Origin: Sialis fuliginosa
Taxonomy: Eukaryota > Arthropoda > Insecta > Megaloptera > Sialidae
Assembly (NCBI GenBank): GCA_961205875.1
Contig: OY540821.1
Location: 15,066,001-15,130,000, forward strand
DNA length: 64,000 nucleotides
Direction of reading: 5' to 3'
The position numbers were made by a program, and so were the translations under genes. Of the stretch, positions 12,111 to 22,510 are shown in pieces. The first letter of the stretch is position 1. Every line of letters starts with the position of its first letter. The notes beneath the pieces were generated by a model, which saw only the letters and a list, made by a program, of their open reading frames with translations, did no database searches and was not told the DNA's origin.

Positions 12111-13001
12111 TATGAAAACTTTGCAACCTCTTTTCTCGAATATACCATGCATATTGTATATAAATAATTTTTTACATTTATATTCAATATTCACATATGC
12201 TAAATATAATATTTATATTTAATATATACGTTGTACTTTACAGGTATCAGCGAATCTAGGAGAATATCGACATACTCATCACGAAGTACAGTTAAATTTC
12301 AATCAATTTACTGTACTTTAAATACCATTTCATTTGAAATTTTATTTGAAAAAAAGTAACTTTATTAAAAACCCATAGTAACGCAGTTTTAGTTTTCATT
12401 AATACAGTGCATGGGTATGGGGGAAATAGGGGGTGGGAGGTAAAATTATTTATGCATGGTATAACATCATCACTCTTTGTTACAATTCTCTTCCACCGCG
12501 AAATAAAATAGTGACGTCGAATATCGCCCAACTAGAAAATGCACTCAACTAAATGATACCGTGATAGATACTGTATATAATAAACAATGCCTTGTGTATG
12601 AGTGGGATATATGCATTCATAGGTCTTGTAAAACATATATGTCTCTCTTTCTCATACAAATATTTATTTTATAAAAATGTAATTTTTAATACGTGCAAAT
12701 GAGATGGATATATACAATATAATGTATTTTGCATATCCCTTTCATTCTCTACAAAGTAATGTGTGTGTGACTGCAGATATTACATTTCTTTTTTATATTA
12801 TTGTTATTTGTTCAACTGTAAATTGACATAAAGAATAATTTTAATAACAATAAAACGCTCGATTTTTTCTTTGCGTTGCGTCACAAATTCTCTATGTCGA
12901 GAAGGTTTTTTTCTTTTGATGTATGTAAAAAAATATGAGAAAAAAAGGAAACTGTTATTTTTTTGTATTTATGTCGAGTAAAATTTCTATTATTAACAAA
13001 T
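12111..13001. other. Spacer, no gene seen
   Basis: AT-rich DNA with a slightly G-rich island at 12412-12442. A 79-codon - strand frame at 12292-12531 shows no motif. No repeat shared with the rest of the window was noticed. Confidence 0.5.
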
Positions 13002-13230
13002 AAGCTTGGCGCGATCCTACAGACTCAATTTTTTTTTAAATGTAGCTTACACTATTATCTTTAAGAGTATCACGCACTTAAAGACCCTCGTGACCTCCTT
13101 CCCTTTTTAAAAACAAATTAAAACTCATAAATTAACAAAGAAGTAAATTGAATAGTTAATATCTCAGCTTGGCGCGATCCTACAGCTCAATTTTTTTTAT
13201 ATATGTAGCTTACACTATTTATATAATTAT
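13002..13230 (+). repeat. Repeat D, dimer of a ~164-bp unit
   Basis: CTTGGCGCGATCCTACAG occurs at about 13004 and again about 164 bases later, each time followed by CTCAATTTTTTTT and TGTAGCTTACACTATT. Between them lie a purine/pyrimidine block and AATAGTTAATATCTCAG. The same dimer, in opposite orientation and with the same spacing, occurs at 26146-26375. This looks like a short satellite or an element with internal tandem repeats. Confidence 0.75.
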
Positions 13231-14093
13231 TTATTAGTGTGGAACCAGGGGTATTTTATTATCTCATGTATGTTATCTACATACATTTAGATAAGTATTA
13301 AAATTTTACCTTGACAAAAAATAATCGCATTAAATTAACACAATTTACTTTTATACAAAATTACTTTATAAATTCATAAATATGCGTTTTAATTCAATTT
13401 AGTTATCTTACTGTTATCCAAATAATAAATATATATTAACACGTTATGTCCCACATTTTTCATAAAAAATTTAATTTACAAAAAAAAATTAATGCAACCT
13501 TTATATTATAAACAAAAGAATATATATGTGGATACATCACTCAAATTAAATGTGTTTACAACTATTTCTCCATGAAAAATTGCTCATTCAGGTTAATTAC
13601 ATTAAAATGTGGCGTACCTGTAATGAAATATATAAAATGTCAACAGCAAAAGAAGCCGAACAAAAACCACAAAGGAAATAACTATGAATACATATACATA
13701 AATATATATGTTGCTATTCTGTGAAATTTATATAAAAAAATGTAAAATGTCCATTATCATATCCGTGCAAAATTTTTTCTCTCCATTTATATTAAAAGAT
13801 ATTATTTTATTGTAATACCTAGTAATTAATTTACATTAATTAATTTGTAGTTTAGATTGGAATCTTTACAGTAATTTGTAAAAATTAAAATAATGATAAT
13901 GTTAATTCATTTTTACTGTATATGTAAATGAATGATCAAGATAAAGAATTGAAGAGAGAAATACTTTGTGGGTCTAAGAAATTCGTTTCTATGGTTACAG
14001 TAAATATGTGATTGACAGTTATAAGGTTTATAAGAAAAATAAAAAAGCAATATTAGTTATTGTATAGGAAAATTAAGCTAAAAGGAATATAAA
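13231..14093. other. Upstream region of the four-TM gene
   Basis: AT-rich with no repeat shared inside the window. No strong TATA plus initiator pair stands out close to the start codon at 14094. A non-coding 5' exon could lie here, but none can be shown. Confidence 0.4.
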
Positions 14094-14776
14094 ATGTTAA
14101 AAAATACTAGAAGAATGTTTGACTATTTTATTTTGCTTGTAAGTATTTTTATTTTTCAAATAAATCGTCGAAAAAAATTTTTTTTATGATAAAGAGAATT
14201 ATAATTTGTGAGATAGAATAAGCCCTTCTGTAAAATAATAATAGAAATTAATTTGAATTATTGAATCTATAAAAAAAAACAGCTTCTTGTCTATTTAAGG
14301 GTGCTATATAGATAGCTGAATTCTTTGTCGGGTTATTTCAAAAATATTTCTGTTTGCTATTTGTAGCAGTATTTGAAATGTTATATTATATTATTTTATT
14401 ACAGATATTCATGACAATACTAGTGATCGTTACAATGGAACTCAAGATTTCCAACGTATATATACAACTCTTCGGTATTGTAACTGGCTGCTCCTACATC
14501 ATAGTTTTCAGTGTATTTCTCATCACTTTAATATTCAGAAAAATCAATCCAATTGAAGAATTCATATTCTTTTTCGTCGGACTTTTATTATTCATAGCAA
14601 TTGGTGTATCAATTTCATACCATACTATAATAAGTGAAGATCTGCATATTGGGCGAACGTATTACCTATCAGGAATACTTTTATTTTATTTATTTGCAGC
14701 ATGTCTTATGGGGTACCAGTGCTATAAGAGTTTAGAAATTATTAAACACTATCCTAGAGTTGAGCATTTTATATGA
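14094..14776 (+). CDS. Two-exon gene, small four-TM protein (MARVEL/Snakeskin-like topology)
   Basis: Exon 1 is 14094-14138 and exon 2 is 14405-14776, ending in TGA. The ATG has a favourable AAA context and an in-frame TAA 15 bases upstream. Exon 1 ends exactly at a GTAAGT donor, and exon 2 follows TTTTATTACAG. Both junctions are phase 0, so the frames join without a break. The product is 138 residues with hydrophobic segments at about 9-26, 36-59, 68-88 and 101-121. A basic N terminus (KNTRR) and an RK in the loop between segments 2 and 3 suggest both termini are cytosolic. The third segment reads FVGLLLFIAIG, which recalls the VG..LWIA.G pattern in insect Snakeskin-type septate-junction proteins. 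This is a resemblance in topology and a short motif, not a firm family assignment. The gene appears intact and free of repeats. Confidence 0.75.
14139..14404 (+). other. Intron of the four-TM gene
   Basis: This 266-base intron begins GTAAGT and ends with a T-rich tract and ATTACAG. It falls in phase 0 within the first membrane segment. The open frame visible upstream of 14405 (from 14354) is intron sequence that happens to be in frame with exon 2. Confidence 0.7.
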
Positions 14777-14787
14777 ATTTGTTTTGG

Positions 14788-14793
14788 ATTAAA
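14788..14793 (+). terminator. Possible polyadenylation signal ATTAAA
   Basis: ATTAAA, the commonest variant of AATAAA, lies 12 bases after the stop codon and is followed by T- and GT-rich sequence (ATGTTTTAAATTTTGTACTG). A second ATTAAA is at 14850-14855. Either could end the transcript. Confidence 0.4.
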
Positions 14794-14855
14794 TATGTTT
14801 TAAATTTTGTACTGTTTTATTTATATTGTAGATATGTATATCACAGAGAATTAAA

Positions 14856-15081
14856 CGGGATTATACGTTTTAAGGGTTCCTGAATCGAGTTTGTTCTGTT
14901 TATTTTTTTTGCATAGGAAATGATTCGCTGGTAAAACGGAAAATACTAACAAAAAATGATATCTATTAAAAATACAGTAATCTGGTAGTTTTTCCTATGT
15001 TACTATTGTTACATCTACCATTACTTTGCTATCAAAAATAATGATTAGTTTCAGAAAACACACGGCCAATAACTTTTTTTT
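14856..15081. other. Short spacer between gene and element J
   Basis: No feature is recognised. It separates the 3' end of the four-TM gene from element J. Confidence 0.5.
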
Positions 15082-15692
15082 AGGGTTCCGAAGAAACTCT
15101 ATTAATCTCACTTTGTCGTCCATCCATGTGTCCTTTTCAGTCAAAGTAAAAAATCTCGTAAACTACATAAGCTAGAAACTTGCAATTTTTACTGAATATG
15201 TAAAACGGTACCCTCTTTCTTATTTTTTTCTAAATAAAAAAATACCGCCTGTAGGAGGCCCTAAAGCAAATAAAAAAAGAAAAACATTATATATCTAGGC
15301 AAGTGGGTGTCAAAATGTTGATTTTAATTAGTAGAGTTTGGCCCTATTTTGAATTTATTATTTCTAACTCAAAATTGGCGATACGAAGGAGCTTCAAGCA
15401 GTACTTAATTTTGCCCCTCACCCCTAATTCGGTAACTATTGGTTCAAAAAATTTGATAGCGAGGCATAGTTGAATTTCTAACAAATATTAAAGTCAACAA
15501 TATCATTTCAATTTTTTTTTAAAAGACGGAGGGGTGTCATAGAGTTAATTTTTTAATTTTCATATGTAGCCATGCGGGGTGCTAAAATGTAGATCTCAAT
15601 TAGTAGAATATGACTATATTTTTTATAACTCAAAAATGCACTTGTAAGTGGCTCCAAACAGTCCACGTAGTACGTAGGTACTTCGGAACCCT
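15082..15692 (+). mobile_element. Element J, full copy with 12-bp inverted ends
   Basis: The left end AGGGTTCCGAAG and the right end CTTCGGAACCCT are perfect 12-base inverted repeats 611 bases apart. The interior carries TTGTCGTCCATCCATGTGTC and ACTACATAAGCTAGAAACTT near the left end. Two similar blocks around TCAATTAGTAGA and GGAGCTTCAAGCAGTACTTA follow. Short non-coding insect elements that begin GGGTTCCG and carry GTCCGTCCGTC-like tracts are a familiar class. It encodes nothing. Confidence 0.75.
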
Positions 15693-16207
15693 TATGGCTT
15701 TATGGTATACACCCGTGTATATCTTGAACGATTTTTTTATGTAAAGCAATTAATTTTGACTCGTAGAAATACATATACCTTTTGTAATAACAACATAAAA
15801 TATTTCGTTGAAATGCATTTAAATAATGTAAACTTGAAAAACATCAAACACTTTATAAAAGCTTGAGAATAATAATTATGTTCCCACATCCAACACACAC
15901 ACTCGCTGTAAAATATTTAGAGCATTTTATTATCATTGAACAATTACATAACAAGTCATAAACTTGCACAAAACAACCTTCATGAATCTCTCAACATCAA
16001 ACAATTATAAAGAAACACTGTTCGCTAGTTGTTGATGTACAATTTAAACATTATCTTTTATACACACACCTACACACTTACACACTTCGCTAGAAGGGTA
16101 CTTGTCAGACAGTGTTTTGTCATCATGGAGTATGACAGTTGGTAGGGTTACGAGTAACATAGAATATAACTATATTCTATTTCATTTAAGAATGCAGTGG
16201 TTGCCGG
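15693..16207. other. Spacer, no gene seen
   Basis: AT-rich sequence with ACACAC-rich bits at 15890 and 16065. No gene or shared repeat was recognised. Confidence 0.5.
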
Positions 16208-16248
16208 GGTTTTGACGGTACGAATCGTGCATTTTACCGTCAAAAACC
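16208..16248. repeat. 13-bp stem hairpin
   Basis: GGTTTTGACGGTA (16208-16220) and TACCGTCAAAAACC (16235-16248) pair over 13 bases with a single bulged A and a loop of 14 bases. It sits just left of the palindromic element at 16268. It may be a small structured RNA or a miniature-element relic. Confidence 0.55.
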
Positions 16249-16267
16249 ACAAATAGAGTATAATATA

Positions 16268-16648
16268 TACAATGTATTCCAAGTTGATTAAGACATAGGA
16301 AATTTAACATGAGGGCAATTAGAAATGTTGTAGTAACCTTTGGTCAAATTTAACGATGTGTGATTGGTGCATTTTGAAATGCCACCTCGACTAACTGATA
16401 AATTTTAAATTAATCAACAGTATTTTGTTTTTAACTTTTTAAAGTAAGCATCCTAGATAAAATTATAATATTTTTTGGCAGATATAAATTTTAAAACAAA
16501 ATACTAATTACTATTTTATTAAATTTTGTGGCGGCATTTCAAAATGTACCAATCACACAACGTTAAATTTGACCAAAGGTTACTACAACATTTCTAATTG
16601 CCCCCATGTTAAATTTCCTATGTCTTAATCAACTTGGAATACACTGTA
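16268..16648. mobile_element. Element I, palindromic Tc1/mariner-like MITE
   Basis: The ends are TACAATGTATTCCAAGTTGA and, inverted, TACAGTGTATTCCAAGTTGA, flanked by TA on both sides. The arms stay complementary for more than 120 bases, through GACATAGGAAATTTAACATG, TTGTAGTAACCTTTGGTCAA and GTGTGATTGGTGCATTTTG. Tc1/mariner elements insert at TA, and many begin with CAGTG. The centre is AT-rich and has no open frame. A partial copy is at 42521-42720. Confidence 0.8.
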
Positions 16649-16722
16649 TAACTAAATATTTCGACAAAACCAACTATGTGAAATTTTTTGGTGCCAAACG
16701 TTCGTTGAAAAAAAAAACATCA

Positions 16723-16850
16723 CAGACACGGAACGAAAAATGTTTGCCTTGACTAATTTAAAATTTTGAAATCGGAGAACAATTTTTTTGTTTCATTTTA
16801 AAACGATCACAAAGCCGTATCTTCGATATTGCGATGAAGCAAAAATTGCT
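16723..16850 (-). repeat. Element C, fragment (reverse)
   Basis: It contains the complement of GATATTGCGATGAAGC and GTTTCATTTTAAAACGATCA and of TTTTTCGTTCCGTGTCTGTG, in the same order as element C. It represents the left 130 bases of the element. Confidence 0.65.
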
Positions 16851-17690
16851 TTGCAACAGTCGTTAATAACTGATATTATTTCAATTGAAAGTAAAATGTA
16901 TCAACTAATTTATTGTTTCTTGAATAGTTATTATTTACATTTGTAATATAGCAAATTTTGTAGGGCGATTTGTTAAAAAGAAAATAAAGAAATATTTATA
17001 TCACAACATGGAGAGTGGAGAGGTTTGCTAACATTGCATGAGTGCTCCAGATATATATTCAGATTTCTATGGATTTTAATGATAAATATGAAGTAGGTAT
17101 ACACTGAAATTTTTCTTGAGTATTATTATATTATACCTACATATCTACATACAATAAAGTACATATTCATTGTACTATATTTTTAAATTGCGAATTTTAT
17201 TTTTCTAAAAAAATTGACAGTTAAGGTTTTAAATATAATTTTAACTGTAAATATTATATTTTTATATTTTAGAGATATTAAATTATATCTGCAGATCTAC
17301 TGAAGGAATAATAGGCAATTTTTGTTGTTCATTATTTCTAAATTTAAGAAATACATGTAAACAAGTATTTTTAATCCACACAATAGAACTTTTAACTTTT
17401 GTTTCTGGTTGCAGCAGTTTCACATTTTTTCGAGAAGATGATTTTTTAGGGGGTCTACTATTTTTTATAGGAGGAATTAGCATATATTTGCAAGGGAATT
17501 CGTGGACATACAAAATAAAATTTTTTGTATCTAATCAAGATATATACTGATTATGAATTTACGCTAGTGCGCAAAACTGATATCTGCGCGTTACATCAAG
17601 TTTCTTAAATTCCCATCCAGTATCTGGCCTGAAACTCTAGACGTTATTCACGTCAAAAGTCATATGGTGAAACAATCCACAACGCATATT
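16851..17690. other. Spacer with an unrecognised - strand ORF
   Basis: A 76-codon - strand frame at 17283-17513 has varied composition (lysine- and serine-rich, for example PPKKSSSRKN) and is not inside a recognised repeat. It lacks a recognisable domain and lies within what chance allows in 64 kb. I do not call it a gene. Confidence 0.4.
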
Positions 17691-18427
17691 GCTTCCTCGC
17701 AATATCGAAGATACGAGAAGCTATGTGATCGTTTCAGATTGAGACAAAAAAAAAGTTCTCCAATTTCAAAATTTTAAATTTATTTATCCGTTTCACGTCA
17801 AGACAAACACTTTTCGTTCCGTGTCTGTCTGTCTGTCCGTCCGTCCGTCTGTCCCCTGAATCCTTGTCACACGCATAACTCATGAACCACTGAACCGATA
17901 TTATTGAAACTTGGTCGGATGGTTGGATTTGGTTTGAGGACGGTCCCATTTCAAAATCATTAAAATCGTGTGTAAGGGGGAGGGGTGACACCCCAAAATA
18001 TTTATTTTTTCAAGATATCTCAAGAACGACACATGTTACGAGAAAATTTTATAGAATATTTTTTGTAGAGAATTAAATTTCCTATAATATGGGTCTACTA
18101 CGTTTGTTGTAAAATATTCTCTTACAAAGATTTATCTAAATTAATTTTAAAAATTCGTGTTTTGTTTTTCTAAATTGATATTTGATTGGATATATTAAGT
18201 GTCATTTTGACGTTTTAAATGTCATTTTGACATTTGCATAAATTTAGATTTAGATTGAAATTGTCAAAAAATTAAAAATATATGAAAAAATATTCAGGTG
18301 CGTTTTAAGAAAAAATTCGAACTAAGATTTTTTAGTAAAATTTGTATAAAAATTAAATGGTTAACCAATGCCAGGCAATTTATCTGAACACTATCGGTTT
18401 TAGTAAATTTAGCACGAGGAAGCACTG
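17691..18427 (+). mobile_element. Element C, copy 2 (longest copy)
   Basis: It runs from GCTTCCTCGCAATATCGAAG to GCACGAGGAAGCACTG, giving inverted TGCTTCCTCG ends. The interior holds an expanded CTGT/CCGT microsatellite (17823-17858), AACTCATGAACCACTGAACC and two near-repeats of TTTTGACATTT-type sequence at about 18200-18235. It is about 270 bases longer than copy 1. The 85-codon - strand frame at 17734-17991 is inside the element and is not a gene. Confidence 0.8.
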
Positions 18428-18559
18428 TGCATTTACTTGGCAGATGTTTTTTTTATTTCTGTCGGCATCGACAAGAAAGAACATAGAATTTTATATAAAC
18501 TAAAATGTTCCTTTTGCACGTTAACATTTGGATAGATTCCGTGAAATAAGCACGTGATA
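18428..18559. other. Short spacer
   Basis: The text following element C here (GCATTTACTTGGCAGATG) resembles the text following fragment C5 near 44130-44152, so the element may extend slightly further than its TIR. Confidence 0.4.
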
Positions 18560-18760
18560 TTCACATGAATAGATGGCACTGGCGGAATCGCTTCTGCGGC
18601 GTACGAATGACTGACAGACGCGAGATTATCCAGGCTTATATGTTTGCGCGTAAGAGTTTGTTGCCAACTTGTGAACGGGCGCTAAGCTTCTTGTTCCTAA
18701 GATATCGGAGCGCTCACTTCCGATGACGGCTGTAGTTGTTGTTGTTGTTGTTGTGACTTT
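18560..18760. other. GC-richer segment with (GTT)n
   Basis: This 200-base segment is clearly richer in G and C than its surroundings and has many CpG steps (GCGGCGTACGAATG, GAACGGGCGCTAAGC). It ends in seven GTT repeats at 18735-18754. It could be a promoter or untranslated exon, but no open frame longer than a few dozen codons or splice pair stands out. Confidence 0.35.
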
Positions 18761-18898
18761 ATGCAACGAGATTTTTATGAAGGGCTTCGGATGTTTCTTT
18801 TGTTCGGGGTGACGAAAAGTGGGATGAAATGTACAGATCTATACTGATCAGGTTTTGTATATTTCAATGTAAATTTTGTTTACGATTTAGCAATGTAT

Positions 18899-19420
18899 TA
18901 CTTCCATGTTCCGAAGGAAATGGAAGTATTGTAATACCGTCGAAAAATCGTGTCCGAGATAATAACAGATTTTGATTGTACTAACTTCAAAACGTAAAGA
19001 AAAGATAATTTTCGCATGCGTGCGTCTGTGTGTCTGGATGTAGAATTTTCTTAAATAATAATGCACCGATTTGAATAATTTTTGGGGAAAATGTTTATCT
19101 CAGTGAGTACTCCAGACCTGTTGATTTTAGTGCTAATTGGATTAGGGGTTTTGGAAATATTCGAAATTTTGTAACTTTTTTCGTCTAAAAAGTGAACATT
19201 GCGAGTATTATCTCACTAATTTTGATAAGACTTGGTACATTTGTAGTTCAATTGAACTTTAGGGGCATTTATTATTTGTATGTGCCTAAACAGCGATTGA
19301 AGGGGTGAAAAACACCCTCAAAATTTGAATTTTAAATACGTCATTAATTCATGTTGCCTTGGAAACAAATACAACTAAATTCAAATATTAACAGGAGAGG
19401 AAATATTTGGATTTACATGT
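18899..19420 (+). repeat. Repeat B, copy 1
   Basis: It starts TACTTCCATGTTCCGAAGGA and returns with ATGGAAGTATTGTAATACCG, so the first 30 bases form a hairpin. Later landmarks are GTCTGGATGTAGAATTTTCT, GCGAGTATTATCTCACTAAT and a hairpin-like GGGGTGAAAAACACCC. The order matches the copies at 22284, 48283 (reverse) and 58953. The superfamily is not recognised. Confidence 0.75.
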
Positions 19421-20557
19421 ACTTTTAGTTTTAAAGGGTTTATTCCCAAAGAAAATTCAATCCAGATCAGGAAATCAAAAATCGGTAAGGTATAGGTATA
19501 ATATATTAGATAGTTTTAATAACAGAAGCTTGCTTACTGGTGTATTATATCCAATAACACTAACTAAAAGTCATACAAACATAGTGGCTTAATAAGCAGC
19601 ACACGCTGATGACAAAACCTTAATTAATACTTTATCACAGACACTGTGATCTAAATATGAGGCTGCATTATCATCTCGACACGTCTCACTGACGAACTCT
19701 CTAGAAACTAATTTATTATCATTAGTGTGTTATTCTTGCGTGATTAAATTCCTCTGCATCATAAAACTTTGTTCTTGCAATGAAATATATCTTAAGTTCA
19801 CTTCTCTTGAGAGGCAGTAATGATGAGTAAGTGTTGTTGAAGATTTTCATATCGAGATTAACCCGTCGGTAACGTTTATGCGATTTGTGTGTTTTACTAT
19901 GTTTAGTAATGTACTTACCTACTGTATTCAATTGATGAACATTTTTATAATTCTTACTCAAGACATTTTTACATAAAGTTTTTATTCTTACTTGAATCAT
20001 TCAGGCTGTTCCTTTGAAGATAAAGAAGAAAACTAAAATGACGCAGGAATACTCGTAGATGCGTTCAAAAAATTAGAAACCCAATTAACTTACATCAATT
20101 ACATCAAATAGAATGTAGTATAGTAATAGAATGTGTTGAAGTATTAGTAGACAAATTTTAATAAGGAAAATGGTGAATACCTTTTCTGTTTCGTTTTATA
20201 GTTCAAGGGTGGAAATAAATGAAAAGATAAAAAACAGTTTTAGATTTAGGTTGTGATCCGAAGTGTATTTTCCGCGGAAAACTAACTTGCTAAGTAGGTC
20301 GGATACCCTCATTGAAGACCCTAAAGTTTTGTTTTGCTAGGAATATTGTGAACTAGGTAAATAGATAGTCAGATTATTATTTTACGTAGAAGGAAAAAAA
20401 TGTTTTGCAGGTCATAAGTTCACGTAAATTAAATATAAAAGTTAAATAGTATCGCGGACTTTATTTTAGATCTTTTTATTCTACATAGTTCTTTACTACA
20501 TTATATTGTTCAATATTTAATGATTTCAGCAGCGTATTGCAAAAGATTGATTTACTA
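19421..20557. other. Spacer with unrecognised - strand ORF
   Basis: A 92-codon - strand frame at 19722-20000 is rich in K, N and S and has no motif. No repeat match inside the window was found. A coding-like scrap on the + strand near 20845-20902 (DPLTLFLKGKPACILDSGG) is too short to assign. Confidence 0.4.
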
Positions 20558-20735
20558 TTATCGTCACTGCTCATTCCTTATGTTACCTAACGTAACAAAA
20601 TATGTCCTATAACCTGACCAGACAACATATCTATGAATTAAAAAAAAAACACACGTAAATCGGATAAGTAGTTCTCACGTTATAAGCACAGTAACAGACA
20701 GACATACAGACGTTACGTTTTATATATGAATTTAT
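20558..20735 (+). repeat. Repeat G, copy 2 (RTE/SINE-like tail)
   Basis: Shares GTTACCTAACGTAACAAAAT, CTATGAATTAAAAAAA, GTAAATCGGATAAGTAG and CAGACAGACATACAGACG with copy 1 at 6406-6580. It ends in an AT-rich tail, as expected for a retroposon 3' end. The 5' portion has decayed. Confidence 0.6.
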
Positions 20736-21165
20736 ATATTTTATATACCTACCTATATATTGATTACTAACATTATTTTTCTTGTGTTTAGATAACAATA
20801 TAAAATTTTATACCCTCCAAAAAATTAATTTAGAAGACCCATTAACACTGTTCTTAAAGGGTAAACCAGCATGTATCTTAGACTCAGGAGGACACAACAC
20901 TTAATGATGAGTTGTTGCTAAAGACGGGGGCAAGTTTTATGTAAATTTAGCGCAGGATTATCTGCAGTAGCAGCAGTTACGTTTGTGGGTATGTATAATG
21001 TGTACAATACCTTGTTGTGATATCATATATGAATGATTACACCCATTAACTAAATGTTATTATCTTGGGGGATTTGATTAAATTTACTAACTGATAATGG
21101 TATTCTTTAGGGATTCCAATACTGCTATACATTCTAAAGATCGGTGTTTCGGTATTGAGGCAATA
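20736..21165. other. Spacer, no gene seen
   Basis: Nothing beyond the short coding-like scrap near 20850 was recognised. Confidence 0.45.
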
Positions 21166-21173
21166 GCGTAACC

Positions 21174-21568
21174 CAGCGATTCTCAACATGTGGGGCGCGG
21201 CACCCTAGGGGGGCACGAGCATATCGAGAACAATGTATTTAATTTACTGAAAGAAAAGCAATAAAATATATTCTGACATAATAATACTACACAATGTATT
21301 TAAAAATTTAACTTATCAATATTAAATTAAAAACAAGATTAATAATTGTTAGTGACTCCCTTGGGCCTGTCTTGCAGAGCAAATTTTTTCGAAAGAAGGT
21401 TTAATACTTATTAAAAATTGACACTCAAACAAAATACAATTAAATTAAATAGAAACTTATATTACAATTATAGCACGATTTCAGTGAAAATTATTGTTTA
21501 AGGGGGGGGGGGGATGAGAATTGTGATTGAAAATTGGAACGCAAATACTAAAAGGTTGAGAAACGCTG
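21174..21568 (+). mobile_element. hAT MITE with 8-bp target duplication
   Basis: The left end CAGCGATTCTCAACATGTGG and the right end, inverted, CAGCGTTTCTCAACCTTT share 13 of 14 terminal bases. The element is flanked by GCGTAACC (21166-21173) and CCGTAACC (21569-21576), an 8-base target duplication with one mismatch, which is diagnostic of hAT transposition. A G12 run lies at 21502-21513. At 395 bases without an open frame it is non-autonomous. Confidence 0.85.
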
Positions 21569-21576
21569 CCGTAACC

Positions 21577-22283
21577 ACATAACCTATAGTATTTAAAAAA
21601 AACTGCATTAAAATGCAGATGTTAGACAAACTGCAACAGGTTTATTTTAATTAATATTACAATAGTGATAAACTTTTACTCTATTTTCTTTTAAAATAAA
21701 CATAAACAAAAAATACAGACATTAATTTTCACCAAACTTACATAACAATAATCTGAAGCGAAACTTTGAAAGGCGCTTTACAGGAAAACATGGAAATTCG
21801 GATTAGTACTGAAAGTTACCGAATTCTATAATATCTGGTTTGTATGAGATAGCGCACACAGCCGTCATGTAGATGTTGATGATTCGTTCTAACTTTCCAG
21901 TACAATAGGTAAGCAGTGCGCACGCATGAGTTATTTTATTAATAAACTTGGTGATAGCATGTGATATTTGATAAATAGACGCAGTTGTTCAACATACAAT
22001 GTGATATTGTTATATCAAAAGCGAAACTATCTGTCAGTTTTCGATATTTGTCTTATACCTTCAAACACAACTGAAAGTTTTCTTTTATACATATATAACT
22101 TTTTACTTTCTTATACGTTCATATGTAACCTAATGTAAATTTTGTTAAGCTGTTTTTTTCGAGTTTAAGATTTTAATGGAAATATTAATTTTAACCTTCT
22201 CTGAATCCATTTAGGTTATTTTAACTACGATATCTGTGTGTCTGTTGATACTGTATATAACTAAAATACATATAAGGGTGATT
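21577..22283. other. Spacer, no gene seen
   Basis: AT-rich sequence with a slightly GC-richer patch at 21840-21930. No gene or shared repeat is recognised. Confidence 0.5.
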
Positions 22284-22510
22284 TTACTTCCATGTTCTGA
22301 AAGAAATGGAAGTATTGTAATACCGTCGAAAAATCGTGTCCATGATAAAAGCAGAAAAGTTGATTTCCGCATGGCGGCTGTGCGTGTGCCTGTGTGTCTG
22401 GATGTAGAATTTTCTTTCGTTCACGATAACTACTGTAAAATGCACAGATCTGAATTATTTTTGGGGAAAATGTTTGCCTCGGTGATTTTGGTGCTAAACT
22501 TATATCAATC
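22284..22510 (+). repeat. Repeat B, copy 2 (truncated)
   Basis: It begins with the same hairpin (ACTTCCATGTTCTGAAAG ... ATGGAAGTATTGTAATACCG) and runs through GGATGTAGAATTTTCTTTCG and GGGGAAAATGTTTGCCTCGG, then stops. Open frames of 116 codons (+) and 90 codons (-) that span it are by-products of the repeat. Confidence 0.75.

Noticed and set aside
11981-12187. 68-codon - strand frame
   Set aside because: It reads through the SINE-like block with the B box; no protein motif.
17823-17858. CRISPR or satellite array
   Set aside because: The short CTGT/CCGT repeats are a microsatellite inside element C, with no spacers.
17734-17991. 85-codon - strand frame
   Set aside because: Entirely inside element C and driven by its CTGT tract.
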